DNA of 64,000 nucleotides from positions 62,001-126,000 of the forward strand of contig BRON01000008.1 of NCBI GenBank assembly GCA_024345305.1. Reading direction: 5' to 3'. Of the stretch, positions 58,301 through 64,000 are shown in pieces. Made by a program: the position numbers and the translations under genes. Origin of the DNA: Mrakia gelida (taxonomy: Eukaryota > Basidiomycota > Tremellomycetes > Cystofilobasidiales > Mrakiaceae). Each line of letters opens with the position of its first letter. Position 1 is the first letter of the stretch. The notes below the pieces were generated by a model, which was not told where the DNA came from, ran no database searches, and was given only the letters and a program-made list of their open reading frames with translations.

Positions 58301-61300
58301 TCAACTCCTGTGAGTCGTTCGTCAAGTCCTCCGCCGGAATGCTCGTCAACTTGTTCCCCGAGAGGTAGAGCGCGACGAGGTGGGTGTTCTTCCGAAGGGT
58401 TCCTTCCGGGATCTCCGAGATCTCGTTGAAGCTGAGGTTGAGGGTGGAGAGTTCCGAGAGGAGGGAGATCGGATCGAAGACGTCGTCCCCGAGACGGTTG
58501 TCGGCGAGGTAGAGCTGTCGAAGACTCAATCCGAGGGGAGGAGAGAGTTTCCCTGTGGGAGTCTGGGTCCCTGAGCTTGCTGAGCTCTTCCGTCCATTCT
58601 CGTCGACTTGGATCCTGTCGCTGACCGGTGGAGGATCGGGGAAGGTCTCGAGGAGGTTCGAACTGACGTTGAGCGTCGCGAGACTCGAGCAGAGCCAGAG
58701 ACTCGCTGGGAGCTCCTTGAGGTTGTTGTTGTGAACGTTGACGACGAGGAGATTCTGGAGTTTACTGAGTCCTTCGGGGAGCGAGACGAGGATGTTGTCC
58801 GTACAGTGAAGTTCCTTGAGGAGGGAGAGGTTTCCGATGCTCTCCGGGAGCTGGACGAACTGGTTTCCGTCGAGTTTGAGGGTTGCGAGACTGACGAGTT
58901 GGGCCAGGGCTTCGTCGGCGATGGAGGAGAGTTTGGCGAAGGAGAGATCGAGGTTCGTGAGTCCGTACGACGGCGAGTCGGCGGCGAGGATGGAGAGGGA
59001 GATCTTGGTTATCGAGTTGTTGGAGAGGTTGATGTCTCTCATCTTGGGTCCGAACTGAGCCTCGACGACCTTGACGTCGTTCTTCTCCGCCTTGAGGACC
59101 TCGAGCTTGGGAAGAGCGTACGCCGCCGTGAAGTCGACGATCTGGTTCCGTCGACAATCGAACTCCCTGAGGTTCTCGAGACGAGTGAACTCGCACGGGA
59201 GGGTGACGATCACGTTTCCGACGATGACGAGACGTTCGAGGTTGACGAGCTTTCCGATCTCGGAGGGGAGGTAGGTGAGGGCGTTAAAGGAGACGTCGAG
59301 GTCGAGGAGAGTTGGGATCTCGCAGACGATGGAGGGGAAGACGTCAAAGGCGTTGTTCGAGATGTTGAGGTATTTGAGAGCCTTGAGGTGACCGAAGTAC
59401 GACGGGAGGACCGAAAGACGATTGTTCTGGACCTTGATCGACATGAGACCTGGGATGTCCTCGAATCCAGCTTGGTCGAGGTCGGCAATCCTGTTGCAGG
59501 AGACGTCGAGTCGGGTGAGGGAGATGGACTGTCGAATCGAAGGAGGAACTCGTTTGAGAGCCATGTGGGACATCCGGAGCTCTCGAAGGGTGGTGCAGTC
59601 CTGGATGAAGTCGGAGGGAAGCTCCTGGAGAGGGTTCTTGGAGAGGTTGAGGTGGACGATGGTTCCGGCGTGACGATGAAGGAAGATAGGGAAGACCTGA
59701 AGGTCGCGACTCGAGAGATCGACGTATTCGAACGAGTCGAAGGAGTCCTCTTCCGTCTGAGAACAAAAAGGAAGAAGGTGAAAGTCAGTGAAGAGTTCGA
59801 GAGGCCGAAGGGAAGAGAGCGAGACGCGTGACACACCGAGTCCACCGAAGGGAGCTTGGGCATCCTGTAGATGAACGAGCAGAGCAGCGAGAGGTCCTCC
59901 ATTCCGAGCTCCTCGATCCGATCGCTCTCGTTGAATCCAGCCTGGAGGAGTCGTCGTCGTTGGATGAGAGCCGGCTTCTCTCGAGCGTCGAGCGGTCGAT
60001 CTGAAAAAAGAACGCGTCGAAAGTCAGCACTCGAGCTCGAGCAGCCTTCGAGAGAAGATGAGGTGAGAAAAGAAGAGTTGAACTCACCACTTGACCTCTC
60101 TCGGATGAAGAGTCGGTATCCAGCTTTCGCCTGAGTCGTCTTCGCGGTGAGGATGTTGAGAATCTCGGTCGTCGACGACATCAGCTGACACTGGATCGTA
60201 CTGTACGTTCCATCCGACTTGTAGACTCGAAGGTAGTTCTGAAGATCACGAAAAAGGTTTCGGATCAGCTCTTCGCTCGTTCTCGCTCATCCTCCCTCGT
60301 TCAAAAGACAAGTCGCGCCTCAAACTCACCATCGGTCCACTCTGCCCACTCGCACTTGTCCCCTGCCTGCCTCCCGTCCCAGGTCTCCCTCCTCCCGTCC
60401 CAGGTCTCGCCCCACCCGTCCCAGGTCTCTTCCCCGACGAACTCCCACTCGTCATAGGTCTAGGCCCACCCGCCGAACCAGATCCACTCCCTCCAGCACC
60501 AAAGATCGTCCCTTCCACCTCGTCGTTCTCCTCCTTCCCTCCCACCCCACCCACCAAATCCTTCACATCGCTCGAAGCTCTGTTCTTGGTCTTCTTCCCT
60601 CCACTGAGGATATCCATGATCCCCATGGACGGTCCATCCCCATCCTCGTCCGTCGAATCCTCATCCTCGTCTTCCTGATCTCCCTCGACTCCCCACGATT
60701 CTGGAGCGACCCAAGCGGCGTTGAAGGCTGCTCCTCCGAGGGGTTGGATGGGAGGAGCGGTGACTGGTGGTGGTTGAGAGCGTGGGGAGAGAGCTCCGAT
60801 GAGAGCTGAAGGGTCGTATGGTGGTTGGGTGGTTGGATCGACTTCCCAGAGGTGGTTGGCGCGAGCTGCGTTCGACGAGGAGGAGGAGGAGGTGGCTCCA
60901 GCGAACGGGTTGCTGAACTCGGTTTTGAAGAGGGAGGAGGAGCCGACGGGGTTGTTCATGTCGAAGGGGTTGCCTAGTTCCTCGGAGGGAGAGTTGACGT
61001 TTCGAAGTTGGGAAGGACGACGAGGTTGAGAGGAGAACATCGGTCCTGTTCCCTTCATCGTTTGAGTCGTGTGAGGAGAGGGAGGAGTTCGTTGGTTGGG
61101 CCCGATGGTGTTGGTGCTGGGAGGAAGAGCGAAAGGGTCTCGAGTGTTGAAGGGAGAGACTGGGGAGATGTCGGTGTGGGTTGGACGGCGCGTCGAGGAA
61201 GCGATGTAGGAGGACGAGGTCGAGGAGTGAGTTGTGTGAGAGAGACCGTCCGTCCAAGCTCCTCCGCTCTTGCTGTCGACACTCGACGAGGATCCCGTTG

Positions 61301-62783
61301 ATGCTGGACCGTTCTGCTCTCCTCCGAGTCCTCCTCCGGTGATGGGTCCTCCTCCTCCTCCTGGAGTCGAAGGTTGAGACGTCGACGCGAACGAAGGGTT
61401 GACGATTCCCTCCATGTGGTCGAGATCGAGGTCGAGAGCGAACATCCCTGAGAGACCTTCCGAGGGAGCTGGTTGACGACTCGACGATCCTCCTGGACCT
61501 CGATCGGAGGAGGGCTTCTTGCTTCCCTTGCGAGAGCTGGTCGAGTTCTTGAGGTCTTCCGAGGGAGAGACGTCGCGAGAAGGTTTCGAGGAGAAGATGC
61601 CCGAGGAAGGAGTGGATCCGTGAGGGAGAGGAGGGAGAGCGAGACCTGAGGATCCAGCTCGAGTGTGAGGAACGGGAGGAGGATCGGGTTGTTTAGGTGC
61701 TGCTATCGATTGGGAGCGAGACGAGGTTCGGACTGAGGAGGAGAGCGAGGAGAGCGAGGGACATCAGCTCGTGTTATTTCGTTCGTGTCCGACGACTCTC
61801 CTTCCCTTTCTCCCAAACATTTTCGAAAGGGCACTCACTCTCCTCCTTCGACTTGGTCGCCTTCCTCTTGATCAACCCTAGACCTCCCAAGAATCCGCTC
61901 TTCTTCCTCTTGTCCTCTCCTCTGTTGGCAGGCAAAGGGACGAGCGGACCCGGCGGCTTGTCTCGACCTCCTCCTCCTCCTCCTCCAGCTCGTTCGACTC
62001 CATCCTTGCTGCCAGGTCTCCTCTTGTCTGGAGCACTCGACGAGATGGCTGCGACTGTACTCTGACGAGCTCGACTGAAGGAGTTGTGGTTGCTGTTGGA
62101 AGGGGATCCGCCTGGAGGAGAGTAGCCAGAGAGATGAGGAGCGGAGGGAGAGTGGTTGAGAGGTGGCTGAGAGGGTTTCGCTGTAGGTCTCGAGGTTGGG
62201 GAGATGGGTTCAGGAGCCTGGTACATTCAGAGGAAGGTAAGACAGAGTCAGCGAGCTGAAGGACATAGACGATGAAGGGATGTTTCGAGGACGACCGGAA
62301 GGAGGAGGGAGGGACAACAATGCGAGCTCGACGCCTCCTTCCTTCCCTTCTTTCGACCCAACAGAGCCCTCCCTCGTACTCGCACGACCTTCCCGAGCCG
62401 ATAAGATGGATATATGCACTCACTCCGAAGTCTCCTCCCATATCTGCTGAGAGCCAAGGCGCTATCCCTGCGTCAACCTTCTCCTTCTTCTTCCCACCTT
62501 GGGATGAGCCTCCGTTGGCTGTATCGCTCGACCGATGAACCGCCAGAGCTACTCCTCCTCCCACTCCTCCATCTAGATCTCCTCCCGTCCCTCCTAGAAC
62601 CACGCCTGGCCAGTCGTTTGAGATGCCGTTGAGAGCGTTGGCTGAATCTTCCTGCTGCTTGGTTCTCGAAGGGAGAGGGAGGTCTCCTCCGAACTTCTTG
62701 AGCAACACTCGTTCGCGCTCAGAGAGACCATCCTTGCTGCCAGAGGAGGACAGAGGGCTCGTCGTAGTCGTCACTGAAGGCAT
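55391..62783 (-). CDS. CYR1: Adenylyl cyclase, fungal Ras-responsive type
   Basis: This enzyme makes cAMP from ATP at the membrane periphery and drives protein kinase A signalling. From the N-terminus (MPSVTTTTSPLSSSGSK): a disordered Ser/Gly region with RPGTGGG-type repeats (about 60340-60430), a Ras-association segment (YNYLRVYKSDG-like, then LNILTAKTTQAKAGYRLFIR near 60110-60170), some twenty leucine-rich repeats (about 58300-59750), a PP2C-like region (FVILANKGLWDFMSYQTAVD, GYGADGSIMVMIIGVGD) and a class III cyclase domain. The last has VALVFTDIKNSTSLWE (metal-binding Asp), GGYEVKTEGDAFVVSF, GIHWGNPVC and DYFGPIVNRAARISG (transition-state Asn/Arg). The C-terminal tail (LVNVDEVRQLASLCLRLEAL) corresponds to the region that binds CAP/Srv2 in yeast. 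Stop TAG is at 55391-55393. Only about ten introns are present, few for the length. An in-frame ATG upstream at 63134 is less likely. Confidence 0.93.
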
Positions 62784-63173
62784 CGCGGGAGGAGAGGGTT
62801 GGGGGTTGGGTTGGGTTGAGTTGGTTGAAGAAGGTTGAGTCGGGAGGAAGGGGAGGGAGGGAGGGGAGGAGCGAGTCCGGAGGGGGAGGGATCTAAGGTT
62901 GCGAGCTTCGTTCGAGAAAGAGAATCTTCTCGGCCATAAACCGACGAGGAAGGAGGAGGGAGAGGGGAAGAAGGGTCTAAGGGGACTCCCTTGGGAGATG
63001 AAAAGGTTGGGAAAGGAGGGATGCTGAGCGTTTGGAGGAGAGACGAAGCAGAGCAAGAGCTGAGGAGGACGAGTCGAGGAGGAGGCGAGGAGGAGGAGCA
63101 CGCTTTGTTTCACCTCGAACTGCATCCACCTCAAACCCTACGACACTTCAACAAAATTCACAAACACGTCAAC
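62784..63173. promoter_or_regulatory. Divergent promoter of CYR1 and the last gene
   Basis: This 390-bp gap lies between outward-facing starts. The - strand stays open upstream of the CYR1 start as far as 63134, probably by composition. Confidence 0.4.
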
Positions 63174-64000
63174 ATGAGCTCGACGAGAACACACAGACAA
63201 CGATGGTACTCCAGTCAAGAAGGGAACGATATCAGGTAAGGAAAGGCCTCGCCCTTGCGACAACCGAGGAGGTGAGGAGGGACGAGGAACCGAGATGGTC
63301 GATCGATCGTGCGACCTCGACCTTTGTTTCCGACCTTGCTCTCTCTTTTTCCTTGGAGGAGAAGATTTTCACTTCTTTACAGCTCATCCTCACACTATCT
63401 CCCACTCCCTGCCCCAAGAACGAACTCGCTAACGGCCTTACACCCCATTCCTTGACCTCTCTTTCTCTCTCTCCTCCCTCCTCGACCTCACCTCTTCCTC
63501 CTCCCAGAAACCCCTTCCTCGTCCACCCACCCACCCATCCTCTCCTCCCTCATCAACATCAACCCCATCCCAACGCAGTCCCACCTCAAGCTCAATACAT
63601 CCTCCAACCACCACAACAACCACCTTCTCCCCTCTTCACCGAACCCAGCTCTCCTCCTCCTCCTTTCGCCCAGCAGCCCTCCTCGAACTCAGCGCATACA
63701 CCTCCTCCTCCTCCCAGCAGCACAACCGTCCACTCTTCCTCGCCGGTTTCAAGTTCGACCTCAACCTCAGCGATCCGACAACTCATCCCTACGAGACTTC
63801 ATCATCAGCAAGCTCTTCTCCTCCTTCAGAACGACGATCAGCAGCAGCAGGACGAGCTCGCGAACGGGCTCGACGAAGCAGAGGAGGGTGAAGACGAAGT
63901 CGAGAACGAGCTTCAACTCCAGTACGACGAGGAGAAGGAGAAGAAGTTTGACTTCTACTTCGGATCGAGAGGAGAAGGGAAGTCGTCGGAGGTGAAGCAG
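63174..64000 (+). CDS. 5' part of a disordered Pro/Gln-rich protein, cut by the window end
   Basis: ATG at 63174 opens MSSTRTHRQRWYSSQEGNDI. A GTAAGG intron runs from 63236 to 63507 (CCCAG acceptor, long for this genome), and the frame then continues without a stop to the window end. The second exon starts NPFLVHPPTHPLLPHQHQPH and is rich in Pro, Gln and Ser (QYILQPPQQPPSPLFTEPSS). It then becomes acidic (DELANGLDEAEEGEDEVENE) and ends with KEKKFDFYFGSRGEGKSS. The basic start and acidic stretch suggest a nuclear protein. I cannot identify it from this part. Confidence 0.6.

Noticed and set aside
56401..59831. Very long open frames on both strands opposite and alongside the adenylyl cyclase gene
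   Set aside because: They are Arg/Ser- or Glu/Val-rich shadows of the leucine-rich repeat and cyclase exons caused by codon bias. The - strand CYR1 frame alone carries domain motifs.

Overview
The window looks like nuclear DNA of a basidiomycete yeast or yeast-like fungus, most likely in the Pucciniomycotina (Microbotryomycetes, Rhodotorula-like). The assignment is an inference. It rests on GC-rich sequence, dense short introns (mostly 60-110 nt) with GTGAGT-type donors and a strong CTGAC branch site about 30-50 nt before a pyrimidine-rich CAG acceptor, and on a gene set typical of fungi: Ras-type adenylyl cyclase, Med12, Bre1, ESCRT-II Snf8 and a NIMA kinase. No bacterial operon signals are present. 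Coordinates for genes are genomic spans that include introns; exon joins were read by eye from splice signals and frame continuity.

Layout, left to right. 38-86 (+) is the last exon of a gene cut by the window edge. 408-1307 (-) and 1841-4847 (+) are divergent uncharacterised genes. 5450-8151 (-) is a type II membrane fucosyltransferase-like enzyme. 8711-15404 (-) is Mediator subunit MED12. 16136-17189 (+) is ESCRT-II SNF8. 17946-19451 (+) is a small secreted HNH nuclease. 20099-22473 (+) is a poorly resolved gene. 23045-26615 (+) is a coiled-coil protein. 26616-29361 is a gene-poor stretch holding a stray copy of the nuclease's last exon and one arm of a tRNA-linked repeat. 29362-33883 (-) is the histone H2B ubiquitin ligase BRE1. 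34315-37379 (+) is a long disordered RG/RS-rich protein. 37380-39872 is a second gene-poor stretch with the inverted second arm of the repeat and an intact intron-containing tRNA gene. 39873-41600 (-) is the tRNA m7G46 methyltransferase TRM8. 41939-44240 (+) is uncharacterised. 45005-48376 (+) is a NIMA/NEK kinase. 49185-50132 (-) is a thioredoxin-fold protein with a CPPC site. 50735-51807 (+) is an F-box protein with further exons downstream. 53109-54545 (+) is a MYND zinc-finger protein. 55391-62783 (-) is adenylyl cyclase CYR1. 63174-64000 (+) is the 5' part of a disordered protein running off the window.

The genes do not form one pathway. Most are single-copy housekeeping or regulatory genes: transcription (MED12, BRE1), endosomal sorting (SNF8), tRNA modification (TRM8), cAMP signalling (CYR1) and mitosis (NIMA). 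The accessory-looking material is concentrated in 17.9-29.4 kb and 37.4-39.9 kb: the secreted nuclease, its duplicated terminal exon, and the paired inverted tRNA-linked blocks about 10 kb apart. I found no clear new multi-gene system. The most unusual signals are the isolated but mostly synonymously diverged nuclease exon, the tRNA-linked inverted repeat pair, and the F-box locus with an in-frame TAG and open reading frames beyond its apparent stop.
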